From Opitutia bacterium (GTDB lineage Bacteria > Verrucomicrobiota > Verrucomicrobiia > Opitutales > Opitutaceae): a stretch of DNA of 64,000 nt. Position 1 is the stretch's first letter. The number at the start of each line of letters is the position of its first letter. Both the position numbers and the translations under genes were made by a program. The notes beneath the pieces were generated by a model. It worked only from the letters and a program-made list of their open reading frames with translations. It had not been told where the DNA came from and did no database searches. This document shows, piece by piece, positions 54,511 through 64,000 of this stretch. The stretch covers positions 62,001 to 126,000 of the forward strand of contig JACRHT010000017.1 of the NCBI GenBank assembly GCA_016217545.1, in the 5' to 3' direction.

Positions 54511-56814
54511 GTGGCCGCATCCCTCTTTCGAGGGGGGCAAAGAAGCCTTGGAAAGGCGCGCGGCGGACGATTCGCTCGGGGCATCGACCCCGTCGTTAAC
54601 CCCTTTCGCCCCTTCCGTCGCGTCGCGCTTGCGCTGCTGTTGGGCGCGGGCGTGTTGCTCGCGGACGCCCGGGCCGAGGTCTCCCCGCCTCCCCCGTTGC
54701 GCTCCGCTGCCGAGGTGCTCGCGCTCTCGCCCGAGGCCGCGGCGATCGAGCTCCCGGTCGCCGTTCGCGGCGTTGTCACCGCCGCCGAACCGGATTGGAA
54801 CGGCAAATTCATCGTCCAGGACGCAAGCGGCGGCGTGTTCATCAGCCATGTCGGCGTGTCACCCGCGGTCGGCGAAGTCATCGAAGTGACCGGCTTCAGC
54901 CGCCCCGGTGCGTTTGCTCCGGTCGTGCGCGCCGTGAAGCTGACCAAGGGCGGCCTCGCCTCGTTGCCTCAGGCGCGCCAGGTCAGCGTCGAGCGCCTCC
55001 TCGCCGGCGTCGAGGACGGGCAGCGCGTCGAAATCTCCGGTCTCGTGCGCGCCGTGGGCGTGACCTCCACCCGCAAACTCCAGGTCGAACTCTCCGTCGG
55101 CGCGTATCGCGTCCGCGTCTTTCCGAAGCTCCCGCCGCAAGTCGACCCGCAGTCGCTCATCGCCGCGAAGGTTCGCGTGCGCGGCACGGTGACGATGGCC
55201 TTCAACGCCGCGATCCACCAGCTGACGGCCGTCAACCTGTTCGTGCCGACCGCTGAGGATTTTCTCGTCGAACAGGCGGAGACGCACCCGCCCTTCGGTC
55301 AACCGGCCGTCGCGATCCGCGACATCGCGCGCTACCGCGCCGACGCGAGCCTGAGCGAACGCATCCACGTGCGCGGCGCCGTGACGCTGCAGCGGATCGG
55401 CCTCGATCTCTTCGTGCAGGACGGCACCGGCGCGCTGCACATCCAGACCAGCCAGCCACAGCAGCTCCAACCCGGACGCATCGTCGAGGCCGTGGGCTTC
55501 GTGGAGTTCGTCGACTACCAGCCAGTGTTGAAGGACGCCGTGCTGCGTCCCGTCGACGGCAACGAGCCGCCGCTCGCCGCGCGCGAGATTCCGTTCGAGG
55601 AATTGCGCAACGGCCTGCATCCGGCCGAGTTCATCCTCCTGCGCGGCCGCTTGCTCGCGCGGAGCGTGCGCCCGGTCCAGCGCGAGGCCGGGCCGTTTTC
55701 CGGCGTCCGCGTCGTCTGCACGATCCAGAACGCCGACGCGACCTTCACCGCCGAATGCGAGACCCCGCAGGAATCCTCCGTGCTCACGCTCGTGCCGCTC
55801 GGCGCCACAGTCGAACTCGCGGGCGTCGCGAAATACGACACTGGCGACGACGGCAGGATGCGCTCGCTCAATCTCCTCCTGCCCAATCCCGGCAGCGTTC
55901 GCGTGCTGGATTACCCGAGCTGGTTCACGGCGGAACGGATGATCGTCGGCTTCATCATCATTTCCGTGGTCCTCGCCGGCGTCGTCGCGTGGCTGCTCAC
56001 CATCGCGAAGAAAAACGCCATGCTCAGCGCCGCCATCGCCGAACGCGAAAAAGCCCAACACGAACTGCAGGCCGCGCACGACCAGCTGGAGCAGCGCGTG
56101 CAGGAACGCACCGAGCAGCTCCAGCACGAGATGGGCGCGCGCAAGGCCGCCGAGGTGGAATTCCGCGCCGTGCTCACGGAGCGCACGCGCCTCGCGCAGG
56201 AGCTGCACGACGGCCTCGAGCAGACGCTCACCGGCATCGCCCTCCAACTCGACACCGCCGCGCGCCTCTTCGCCACCAAGCCCGCCGAGGCGCGCGCGCC
56301 GCTCGAACTCGCGCGCGATTTCCTCCGCCAAAGCCAGCTCGAGCTGCGCCAGTCGCTTTGGGCGCTGCGCTCGCGCGAACTCGACCAATTCGACCTCGCC
56401 GAAGCCATCGCCATCACCTGCCGCCAAGTCGCCGCCGGCAGCGCCGTCACCGTGGAGTGCGAGACGCTCGGCGAGCGCCAGCGCCTGCCCGAAATCGTCG
56501 AGGAGAATCTGCTCCGCATCACGCAGGAGGCGCTGACCAACGTCATCAAGCACTCCGGCGCCACGCTCGCGCTCGTGCGCCTCACCTTCACGCCGGACCA
56601 GGTCACGCTCTCGATCAAGGACAACGGCAGCGGTCTCGCGCCCAACCGCGTCGCCGCCCACGGCGACCGCCACTTCGGCCTGCTCGGCATGAGCGAGCGC
56701 GCGAAGCGCTTCGGCGGCCGCCTCGATATTTCCGGCCCGCTCGGCGAAGGCACCACCGTGCAGGTCACCCTTAAACTTTCCGCCGCGACCCCGCGCGACG
56801 CCGCCGTGCTATGA
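54511..56814 (+). CDS. Membrane sensor histidine kinase (HisKA_3/NarL type)
   Basis: 767 aa from a GTG with AGGAG 10 bases upstream; the open frame runs back through tRNA-Pro, so an earlier start is excluded. After a basic N-terminus and one helix comes a periplasmic part with two OB-fold-like repeats (GVVTAAEPDWNGKFIVQDAS; GAVTLQRIGLDLFVQDGTGA). Then the membrane helix MIVGFIIISVVLAGVVAWLL, a coiled coil (EREKAQHELQAAHDQLEQRV), HisKA_3 with His566 in RLAQELHDGLEQTLTGIALQ, and HATPase (ITQEALTNVIKHSGATLALV, DNGSGLAPNR). Its stop overlaps the response regulator start (ATGA). Confidence 0.9.
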   Translation: MAASLFRGGQRSLGKARGGRFARGIDPVVNPFRPFRRVALALLLGAGVLLADARAEVSPPPPLRSAAEVLALSPEAAAIELPVAVRGVVTAAEPDWNGKFIVQDASGGVFISHVGVSPAVGEVIEVTGFSRPGAFAPVVRAVKLTKGGLASLPQARQVSVERLLAGVEDGQRVEISGLVRAVGVTSTRKLQVELSVGAYRVRVFPKLPPQVDPQSLIAAKVRVRGTVTMAFNAAIHQLTAVNLFVPTAEDFLVEQAETHPPFGQPAVAIRDIARYRADASLSERIHVRGAVTLQRIGLDLFVQDGTGALHIQTSQPQQLQPGRIVEAVGFVEFVDYQPVLKDAVLRPVDGNEPPLAAREIPFEELRNGLHPAEFILLRGRLLARSVRPVQREAGPFSGVRVVCTIQNADATFTAECETPQESSVLTLVPLGATVELAGVAKYDTGDDGRMRSLNLLLPNPGSVRVLDYPSWFTAERMIVGFIIISVVLAGVVAWLLTIAKKNAMLSAAIAEREKAQHELQAAHDQLEQRVQERTEQLQHEMGARKAAEVEFRAVLTERTRLAQELHDGLEQTLTGIALQLDTAARLFATKPAEARAPLELARDFLRQSQLELRQSLWALRSRELDQFDLAEAIAITCRQVAAGSAVTVECETLGERQRLPEIVEENLLRITQEALTNVIKHSGATLALVRLTFTPDQVTLSIKDNGSGLAPNRVAAHGDRHFGLLGMSERAKRFGGRLDISGPLGEGTTVQVTLKLSAATPRDAAVL

Positions 56815-57458
56815 GCACCACCGCCACCACCGAAGTCCGAATCCTCGTCGCCGACGACCATTTCATTGTCCGCATGGGACTCGTCGCGCTCATCAACACG
56901 GAGCCCGGCCTCCGCGTCGTCGCCGAGGCCGACGACGGCGACAAAGTCGTCGCGCTCTACGAACAGCTTCGGCCCGAGCTCGTGCTAATGGACGTGCGCA
57001 TGCCCGGCCGCAGCGGCCACGAGGCCCTGCGCCAGATCCGTCGCGGCGCGCCCGACGCACGCGTGCTCATGCTCTCGGCCTTCGACGGCGACGAGGAGAT
57101 CCACACCGCCCTCGAAGCCGGCGCGCAGGGCTACGTGCTCAAGAGCGCAACCGACAAGGAACTCATCCCCGCCATCCACGCCGTCGCCGCCGGCAAGCGC
57201 TGGATCCCGCGCGACGTCGCCTCGCGCTTGAAGTCGCGCCAGCTCTACGAACAGCTCACGCCGCGCGAGATTGATGTGCTCAACGCCCTCGCCCGCGGCC
57301 TCGCCAACAAGGAGATCGCCGACCGTCTCGGCATCAGCGAATACACGACGAAGGATCACCTGAAGAGCATCCTCGCGAAACTCCGCGTCGCCGACCGCAC
57401 GCAGGCCGTCACGGCTGCGCTCCAGCGCGGCATCATTCACCTCTGCCCCCCGGGCTGA
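56811..57458 (+). CDS. NarL/FixJ-family response regulator
   Basis: 215 aa. Receiver with ILVADDHFIVRMGL, phospho-acceptor Asp61 in VLMDVRMPGRSG, and the T/K switch (MLSAFDGDEE, YVLKSATDKE). C-terminal LuxR-type HTH (LTPREIDVLNALARGLANKE, RLGISEYTTKDHLKSILAKL). Partner of the overlapping kinase. The nearest candidate target is the large secreted protease 62 bases downstream on the same strand. Confidence 0.95.
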   Translation: MSTTATTEVRILVADDHFIVRMGLVALINTEPGLRVVAEADDGDKVVALYEQLRPELVLMDVRMPGRSGHEALRQIRRGAPDARVLMLSAFDGDEEIHTALEAGAQGYVLKSATDKELIPAIHAVAAGKRWIPRDVASRLKSRQLYEQLTPREIDVLNALARGLANKEIADRLGISEYTTKDHLKSILAKLRVADRTQAVTAALQRGIIHLCPPG

Positions 57459-57519
57459 AACCTTAGCCGGCCATAGTAGTAAATCCGATGGTTGACGGAC
57501 TAGCGCGCGGGCGGTTTTT

Positions 57520-60500
57520 ATGCCGCTCATGCGGAGAGTAAGAGCGGTTGGATCCCTCTTGGGAATAGTATGCGCGGTGGGTGCGTGGGTTTGGCTCGCA
57601 CACACGCCGGTATCCCCAAAGGACGGCCCTATCGCTGCAGAAAGGCAAAACATCGCCGGCCGAACTCGATCCGCTCCTGCGGAGGCCGCGTCCGCTATGC
57701 CGGGGCCACGCATCGTCTTCGGTGCCGGAATTCCGGTGCAGGTTGAGGATGTCCCCGAGTCCACGCTGCGCCAACAATTGACGGCCCTACCCGCCCCCCT
57801 GCGCGAATTCGCGCTGAAGCGACTCTCCGGGATGCAATTTCACCGCAATGACATCGAGACCCTGCGCGTCGACGCGACCGGCATGGTCTACTACGTCTGC
57901 AAGGGCTTGACCGCAGTGCCGGAACCAGCAGCCGAACCCCACGAGGCCAAACCTCTGATCGACGGGAGTTGGGCGCCCGGCAGTTCCGCCTCGGTGGCGG
58001 AGCCCATAACAGTGCCGATCGCAAACCCACCCGCCTACAGCAGCCGGCCCGGCGCAGCCAATGTGCTTTATCTGGACTTCAACGGCCATGTTTTGACGGG
58101 CTCCGCGTGGAACAGCAGCGCGAACGTCTCCTCGTGGAACTTCCTCGCGTATGATCTGGACGGCGATTCGGCGACATTCAGCGAAGCCGAGCAATCGGCG
58201 ATTTACCAGATCTGGCAGCGCGTGGCGGAGGACTTTGCGCCGTTCAACATCAACGTGACCACGGTTGAGCCAACCACTTTCGGACCCCGAACAGGTCGTG
58301 TGCTGATCACACGCAACACGGACGCAAATGGCGTCGCGGCGCCCTATAGCACGGCAGGCGGCGTAGCCTACGTCGGAGTCTTCAACTACTCGAGTTATGT
58401 CACCACCTATCAGCCCGCGTTGGTCTACTACAACAACCTTGCCGGGGGCCGTCCCGATATCGTCTCGGAAGCCGCGAGCCATGAATTCGGCCACAATTTG
58501 GGCTTGTCCCACGACGGAACATCAAGCCTCACGTATTATGGCGGCCACGGCAGCGGCGCCGTTTCCTGGGGTCCCATCATGGGCACCGGCTACAACCAAG
58601 CCGTGAGCCAATGGTCGAAAGGCGAATACTACGGGGCCAACAACACCGAGGACGATCTGGCGATCATGGCGAATTTGCTCACCTATCGCGCGGACGACGT
58701 TGGCAACACACCGGCGACGGCGACGACGGTCGTTCCACAAGGCAACGCCATTTCCCTTTCCGGGCTCATCGAACAATCCACCGACGTCGACTATTTCCGG
58801 CTGACCCTCGGGGGAGGCACCGTGAGCGTGACCGCATCGCCGTTCCGTTCCGCTCAATACACGAACGGGGGCAACCTCGACATCCGGTTGCGCCTGCTCG
58901 ACGCGAACGGCACGGTGCTCGCAACCGCGAATCCAACGGACGAAACCCGGGCGACCCTGACCGCAACCGTCACCGGCGGGACCTTCTTCCTCGAAGTGGC
59001 CCCGGTTGGCGTAGGAACCCCGCTCAGCAATCCGCCAAGTGGCTACACCGTCTATGGCAGCATCGGACAGTATACCGTTACTGGCACCATACCGACGACC
59101 CCGGCGATTTCGAGTTCACTGAACGCATATGGTTACCTCGGCACCGCATTCAACTACGCGATCGTCGCTCCGGGCGCGACGACCTACAACGCTACCGGGT
59201 TGCCTCCCGGCTTGTCGGTCAATCTCGACAGCGGACGGATCTCCGGCACCCCGACGGCAACAGGAACCTTCGGCGTCACGATCGCGGCGGCCAACAGCTA
59301 CGGCACAGACACCCGGATTCTAACACTCAATGTCACACCGGCCGCCCCGCCCGCTATCAGCAGCGCGTTGACCGCCAACGCCAACGCCAATGCAACATTC
59401 TCCTACGCCATCACCGCCACAAACAACCCGTCAACCTTCAACGCGGTCGGACTCCCATCTGGGCTGACCGTCAACGTCGATACGGGCGTCATTTCGGGCA
59501 CACCGATCGCCACCGGCACCTACCATGTGACCATCGCTGCGGCCAACATCTTCGGGCGCGATGCACGCACCCTCACCCTCACCGTCGCACCGCACCCATC
59601 GCAGCCCGCGATCACCAGTTCGCTGACCGCCACCGCCTTGGCCGGCGCGTCCTTCTCCTACGCGATCACCGCGACCAATTCGCCGACCGCCTACAACGCC
59701 ACCGGACTCCCTGCCGGACTCGCCATCAACCAAACCTCCGGCCTCATCAGTGGCGCACCGACCGCGAGCGGAACGTTTGGCGTCACCATCGCGGCGGCGA
59801 ACACTTTCGGCACCGATACGCGCACCCTCGTCCTCTCCGTCGGCTTGCCGCCAATCCCCCTGATCTCCAGCCCACTCTCAGCCAGCAGCCAAGCTGGATC
59901 ATTCTTCAGTTACACGATCACGGCCTCGAACTCACCGACCGCATTCAATGCGACCGGGCTGCCCGCCGCCCTTTCCGTCAACCAAACAACCGGCGTGATT
60001 TCCGGCACTCCCACGACGGCAGGCACGTTCGATATCTCCATCGCCGCCGCCAACTACGGCGGCCGCGACTCCCGCACGCTCTCGCTGACGGTTTCCCCGC
60101 AGCCCGCCCCCGTCATCTTCAGTGCCACCGCCGCCTCGGCCCAGGTCGGCGTCGCATTTTCCTATACGATCCAAGCCACCAACAGCCCAACCAGCTTCAA
60201 TGCGCTGGGGCTGCCGCCCGGGCTGACGATCAACACCTCCTCCGGCAGCATCACGGGCACTCCCACCACCCCCGGCACCTTTGGCGTCACCATCGCCGCC
60301 GCCAACTACGGTGGCCGCGACTCCCGCACGCTTACGTTGAACGTCGTTCCCGCCCCGCCCCCGGTGATCACCAGCAGCCTCACGAGTTCCGCGACCACGG
60401 GCGCCTCCTATCGCTACGCGATCACCGCCACCAACCAACCGAACAGCTTTAACGCCATCGGGCTCCCCTCCGGACTCGTCGTCGACACATCGACCGGCGT

Positions 60501-63500
60501 CATCAGCGGCATTCCGATCTCCGTCGGATCCTTCAATGTCGAGATTGCCGCCGCAAACAGCACCGCCACTGATCGCAAGACGCTCGCGCTCACCGTCGCA
60601 GCAGGACCGCCACCGAACGACAACTTGGCCAACGCGGTTTCCCTTGGCTCCTCCCGATCAGGCAACATCGTCGGCTCCAATCTCCACGCCACTCGGGAGT
60701 CCGCTGAATCCACCCTGCCCAACGCTGCGGGCCGCACCGTCTGGTATTCTTGGTTCGCACCGACCAACGGAGCGACGCCGATCAGCCGCATGACCTTCGC
60801 GGTCTCCGGCCTCGATGCCGTTCTCGCGGTTTACACGGGGTCCGCAGCCAGCGGGCCCTACTATCTCACCGAAGTCGGCATCAACGACGACGATCCCGCA
60901 GGTGGCACGACCGATAGTCTGCTCAACTTCAACGCCGTGGCGGGCAACACCTACTACATCCTGGTCGACGGTGCCGACACGCGGGCCGGTCCATTCAACC
61001 TATCTTGGAGCGACGTCGCCACCCGCGCCCCCACCATCACCAATCAATCCGCAGTTTACCTGCCGGCCGGAATTTCCGCAAACTATCCGATCGTGGCGCT
61101 CTACAGCGCCACGGACTACGCCGCCACAGGTCTGCCGCCCGGCCTGACGATCAACTCCGCCTCCGGCGGCATTGCCGGCACGCCCACCACACCTGGCACG
61201 TTCAACGTGCAGCTCCGCGCCGGCAACACCATCGGTTGGGACACGCGCGCGGTCAGCTTCGTCATCTACGACACGACCGTCGTCCCGCCCAACGACAATT
61301 TTGCCAACGCGCAGGCGATCAACGGCGGCTTCGGCTCGCTCGTTGCCAACAACGCCCGTGCCACCGCCGAAAGCGGTGAACCCGTGCACTGGTCAGGCAA
61401 CTCCCACTCGATCTGGTATCGCTGGCTCGCCCCATCAACAGGCACGGCGCTGCTGACGACCAAAGGTAGCAGCTTCGATACCACGCTGGCAGTCTACACT
61501 GGCACCGCCCTTTCGTCCCTCACGATCGTTGCCCGCAACGACGACAGCAATACCGACACGACCAGTCGCCTCACCTTTGCGGCTACGGCAGGCGTCACCT
61601 ACTATGTCGCGGTCGACAGCTATTCCTCGGGGAGCTACGGCCCCGTGCAACTCAACTGGTCGGGCCTCGCCGCCATGCCTCCTGTGATCGACAGCGCGCT
61701 GACCGCCTCAATCACGCGCGACGCTCCGTTCTCCTACTCCATCACCGCCAAAAACACGCCCAACAGCTACAACGCGCTAGGCCTGCCCCCCGGGCTGTCC
61801 GTCGACACCGTCACCGGTGTCATTTCGGGCACCCCCACTGCCATCGGCGCATTCGGCGTCAGCATCGCCGCCGCCAACAACTACGGCCGCGATGCCCGCA
61901 CGCTCGTGATCACCGTGGTGCGTCCCGCTCCGGTGATCACGAGCGCGCTTACTGCCTCGGCGCAGGTTGACTTGCCGTTCCGCTACGCCATCGACGCCAC
62001 CAATTCCCCCAATGCCTTCAATGCCCTCGGCCTTCCGCCGGGGCTCACCGTCGACACGTCGACCGGCGTCGTCAGCGGCACGCCCAGCGCGAGTGGCGCC
62101 TTCGCCATCGCGATTGCCGCCGCCAACACCACCGGCCGCGACTCCCGCATACTTACGCTCACGGTGGCCCCCGCCGTTCCTCCGGTGATCACTAACGGCG
62201 CAACCGCGACCGGCTACTTGCGGTTCCCCTTCGAACTGGCGATCGCTGCAACCAACGGACCAACGTCTTTCAGCGCCTCGGGACTGCCCGCCGGTCTTGT
62301 GGTTGATCCGGCCACCGGCGCGATTTCCGGCGCGCCCACCGTCATGGGCACGTTTGTCGTTCAGCTGCGCGCGGCAAACAGCGCGGGCTCCGCGATGCGC
62401 GACATCACGATGACTGTCGCACGGGCTCCGCAGGATTCGCTCCTGAGCGGCAGCCAGACGGATCTCCTCTTGGAGAATCGAGTGAGCGGCGCACGCGTCA
62501 TCTGGCGGATGAGCGGCACCTCGATCGTCGGCTCGGCCAACCTTCCGACTTTCACGAGTGGCTGGCATTTTGCGGGCGTCGGTGACTTCAACGCCGACGG
62601 TCGCGCCGACATCGTGCTGCAAAACACGCTCTCCGGCGAGCATGTCATCTGGCTGATGAGCGGCGCAACCATCGTCTCCTCCGTTGCGCTTCCCACCCTG
62701 CCGACCGTCTGGCAAATCGCATGTGTCGGCGATGCTGACGCGGACGACCAGCCTGATATCTTCCTCCAAAACAGCGCCACTGGTGAACGTGTAGTTTGGA
62801 AGATGGCGGGCACGGCGATCCAGTCCTCGCTCGCACTGCCCGCCCTGCCTACCATGTGGTTGATCGGTGGCGCGACCGACTTTTCGGGCGACGGCCGGGC
62901 GGATATCGTCCTCCAAAACACCGAAAGCGGCGAACGCGTCCTCTGGATCATGAATGCCGACTTCGCCATCGCCCAATCGGTGACTTTGCCGGCCGGATAC
63001 GATGGCTGGCGCATCGCGGGGGTTGGACACCTGACCTCCGACGGCCGCCCAAACATCCTCCTCCAAAATGCTCTTTCCGGTGAGCGCCGGCTCTGGTCCC
63101 TCGCGAGCGACTATACGGTGGCGGCAACCGTCACGCTGCCAACTCTGCCCGCTGAGTGGTCCTTCGCCGGCCCCGCCATCAACGCAGCGCGGGGGCCGAT
63201 TGCCAAGGATCTCGATCGGGACGGCTTCCCCGACATCCTCTTTTCCAATCCCACCGAGCGCTCTCGCTGGCTGGCGTCGCTCCGCGATCTCGAGTTCCAC
63301 ACAGTGTTCGAGTTGCCCGGCACTGCGGCGGAATGGCGAGTGTCGCACGGCGGCGACCTCAACGGTGACGGCTACAACGACCTGCTGTTCGAGAACACTG
63401 GCACGGGGGCGCGCGGGATCTGGCTGATGCGCGGCCCAACCCTTGTCAGCGCACTGAACCTGCCCACGCTTGCCCCAGGCTGGCGGTTCGAATCCACGAC

Positions 63501-63942
63501 CGATTTGAACCACGACCGCCGCACCGACATTCTGCTCCGCAATATCAACGACGGACAGCAAGTCGTCTGGATTCTCGATGGTTGGCGCGTCCACGCCTCC
63601 GTCCCGTTGCCCACGCTTTCGGCGGATTGGCACGTGGTCGGCAGCGGCACTTTCTCCGTCGATGGCCTCGCACAATTCGTCCTCGAGAACTCCAGCACAG
63701 GGGAGCATGTGATCTGGTCGGTCAATCCCGACGGCAGCGTTGCGCGGTCCTCTCCCCTTCCGACGCTCGACCGCAGCTGGCACATCGTCGCCGTCGCAGA
63801 CTACGACCAGGACGGCAACAGCGACCTCCTCGTGCATAACCCGCAGGCCGGCCACCTCATCATCTGGAGAATGAACGGCGCCTCCATCAGCCGCTCGGTG
63901 CAGCTCCCCTCAGTCTACGCGCCCAGCCAAATCGATGGCTGA
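57520..63942 (+). CDS. Giant secreted metalloprotease-like protein with PPC, He_PIG and FG-GAP repeats
   Basis: 2140 aa. Signal-like N-terminus (VGSLLGIVCAVGAWVWLA). HEFGHNLGLSHD at 321-332 is the metzincin zinc motif HExxHxxGxxH of reprolysin-like M12 enzymes. A PPC-like domain follows at about 385-525, then ten He_PIG-type putative Ig repeats (GLPPGLSVN...SGTPTATGTFGVTIAAAN) interrupted by two PPC-like domains (PPNDNLANAVSLGSS; PPNDNFANAQAINGGF). From about 1644 to the end are FG-GAP/VCBS-like repeats (GVGDFNADGRADIVLQNTLS). Some He_PIG repeats are almost identical at DNA level (near 60040 and 60290). Surface or secreted degradative or adhesive role is likely; catalysis is inferred. Confidence 0.88.
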   Translation: MPLMRRVRAVGSLLGIVCAVGAWVWLAHTPVSPKDGPIAAERQNIAGRTRSAPAEAASAMPGPRIVFGAGIPVQVEDVPESTLRQQLTALPAPLREFALKRLSGMQFHRNDIETLRVDATGMVYYVCKGLTAVPEPAAEPHEAKPLIDGSWAPGSSASVAEPITVPIANPPAYSSRPGAANVLYLDFNGHVLTGSAWNSSANVSSWNFLAYDLDGDSATFSEAEQSAIYQIWQRVAEDFAPFNINVTTVEPTTFGPRTGRVLITRNTDANGVAAPYSTAGGVAYVGVFNYSSYVTTYQPALVYYNNLAGGRPDIVSEAASHEFGHNLGLSHDGTSSLTYYGGHGSGAVSWGPIMGTGYNQAVSQWSKGEYYGANNTEDDLAIMANLLTYRADDVGNTPATATTVVPQGNAISLSGLIEQSTDVDYFRLTLGGGTVSVTASPFRSAQYTNGGNLDIRLRLLDANGTVLATANPTDETRATLTATVTGGTFFLEVAPVGVGTPLSNPPSGYTVYGSIGQYTVTGTIPTTPAISSSLNAYGYLGTAFNYAIVAPGATTYNATGLPPGLSVNLDSGRISGTPTATGTFGVTIAAANSYGTDTRILTLNVTPAAPPAISSALTANANANATFSYAITATNNPSTFNAVGLPSGLTVNVDTGVISGTPIATGTYHVTIAAANIFGRDARTLTLTVAPHPSQPAITSSLTATALAGASFSYAITATNSPTAYNATGLPAGLAINQTSGLISGAPTASGTFGVTIAAANTFGTDTRTLVLSVGLPPIPLISSPLSASSQAGSFFSYTITASNSPTAFNATGLPAALSVNQTTGVISGTPTTAGTFDISIAAANYGGRDSRTLSLTVSPQPAPVIFSATAASAQVGVAFSYTIQATNSPTSFNALGLPPGLTINTSSGSITGTPTTPGTFGVTIAAANYGGRDSRTLTLNVVPAPPPVITSSLTSSATTGASYRYAITATNQPNSFNAIGLPSGLVVDTSTGVISGIPISVGSFNVEIAAANSTATDRKTLALTVAAGPPPNDNLANAVSLGSSRSGNIVGSNLHATRESAESTLPNAAGRTVWYSWFAPTNGATPISRMTFAVSGLDAVLAVYTGSAASGPYYLTEVGINDDDPAGGTTDSLLNFNAVAGNTYYILVDGADTRAGPFNLSWSDVATRAPTITNQSAVYLPAGISANYPIVALYSATDYAATGLPPGLTINSASGGIAGTPTTPGTFNVQLRAGNTIGWDTRAVSFVIYDTTVVPPNDNFANAQAINGGFGSLVANNARATAESGEPVHWSGNSHSIWYRWLAPSTGTALLTTKGSSFDTTLAVYTGTALSSLTIVARNDDSNTDTTSRLTFAATAGVTYYVAVDSYSSGSYGPVQLNWSGLAAMPPVIDSALTASITRDAPFSYSITAKNTPNSYNALGLPPGLSVDTVTGVISGTPTAIGAFGVSIAAANNYGRDARTLVITVVRPAPVITSALTASAQVDLPFRYAIDATNSPNAFNALGLPPGLTVDTSTGVVSGTPSASGAFAIAIAAANTTGRDSRILTLTVAPAVPPVITNGATATGYLRFPFELAIAATNGPTSFSASGLPAGLVVDPATGAISGAPTVMGTFVVQLRAANSAGSAMRDITMTVARAPQDSLLSGSQTDLLLENRVSGARVIWRMSGTSIVGSANLPTFTSGWHFAGVGDFNADGRADIVLQNTLSGEHVIWLMSGATIVSSVALPTLPTVWQIACVGDADADDQPDIFLQNSATGERVVWKMAGTAIQSSLALPALPTMWLIGGATDFSGDGRADIVLQNTESGERVLWIMNADFAIAQSVTLPAGYDGWRIAGVGHLTSDGRPNILLQNALSGERRLWSLASDYTVAATVTLPTLPAEWSFAGPAINAARGPIAKDLDRDGFPDILFSNPTERSRWLASLRDLEFHTVFELPGTAAEWRVSHGGDLNGDGYNDLLFENTGTGARGIWLMRGPTLVSALNLPTLAPGWRFESTTDLNHDRRTDILLRNINDGQQVVWILDGWRVHASVPLPTLSADWHVVGSGTFSVDGLAQFVLENSSTGEHVIWSVNPDGSVARSSPLPTLDRSWHIVAVADYDQDGNSDLLVHNPQAGHLIIWRMNGASISRSVQLPSVYAPSQIDG

Positions 63943-64000
63943 CCCACCTCGCGGTGAAGTTGAATGCGGCGGTCGAAACTGCCCGACCATACTGCCCGAA
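63943..64000. other. 58 bases after the giant gene, no feature seen
   Basis: The stretch after the TGA contains no clear hairpin with T-run and no start of another gene. The window ends before any terminator could be seen. Confidence 0.6.

Noticed and set aside
57492-57520. A sigma-70-like promoter TTGACG-N17-TTTTTA before the giant gene
   Set aside because: The -10 would run into the start codon itself, leaving no leader. The match is probably chance, unless translation starts at the ATG at 57529.
59100-62430. Possible CRISPR-like direct repeats
   Set aside because: The repetition has a period of about 250 bases, is translated in frame as He_PIG domains, and has no short identical repeats with unique spacers.
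61777-63855. A 692-codon minus-strand open frame inside the giant protease gene
   Set aside because: It mirrors the repetitive FG-GAP and He_PIG DNA; no domain is visible, and the plus frame is supported by repeats and motifs.

Overview
The window is GC-rich bacterial chromosome (about two thirds G+C by eye). It most resembles the Opitutaceae branch of Verrucomicrobiota. The grounds are gene content: an NfeD/FloA membrane-microdomain operon, a very large secreted protein of putative-Ig (He_PIG) and FG-GAP repeats, GH127 and M20/DUF885 hydrolases, and short 'word' repeats such as CTCAGCTCT that sit even inside genes. The assignment is an inference, because there is no rRNA here. No CRISPR array, insertion sequence or origin was seen.

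Layout. 1-4.4 kb: two translationally coupled secreted peptidase-MA-like (DUF1570) proteins and alanine dehydrogenase. 4.5-9 kb: a GIDE-LemA membrane protein, dihydrofolate reductase, small membrane proteins, a gamma-carbonic anhydrase and a concentrative nucleoside transporter. 9-12.5 kb: the NfeD-NfeD-FloA operon. 12.6-18.5 kb: aldose epimerase, TatA, an ABC exporter, a small secreted protein with a sigma-54-type promoter, an Smr protein and a coiled-coil membrane protein. 18.6-23.5 kb: an AlkX/YcaQ-like glycosylase, RecQ, and a PadR-PspC operon ending in two overlapping tiny genes. 23.5-31 kb: a membrane protein, an M20 peptidase, an orphan MmeI-type target-recognition domain, DUF885 and GH127 enzymes. 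31-38 kb is a vitamin B12 locus: BtuB receptor, a class-II-like cobalamin riboswitch, and the B12-dependent methionine synthase MetH, which carries three in-frame linker insertions. 38-40.7 kb: an AlkD-like glycosylase, then a low-GC two-gene cassette (DUF4365 nuclease-like plus unknown partner) beside a decayed gene remnant. 40.7-54 kb: two paralogous secreted proteins, a TPR protein, a SLOG-family protein, a TetR/ferric-reductase pair, an esterase, EngB, a YkgJ protein, an inositol monophosphatase and several small envelope proteins. 54.2-64 kb: tRNA-Arg and tRNA-Pro, a NarL-type histidine kinase and response regulator, and a 2140-residue secreted metalloprotease.

Working together. The best supported units are the NfeD/FloA operon, the ABC pair, the PadR-PspC chain, the kinase/regulator pair and the DUF4365 cassette, mostly tied by 4-base start/stop overlaps. 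BtuB brings in the cofactor that MetH needs, and the riboswitch lies between them on the btuB strand. The DUF4365 cassette, the orphan recognition domain and the metH insertions are the parts most likely to hold something undescribed.
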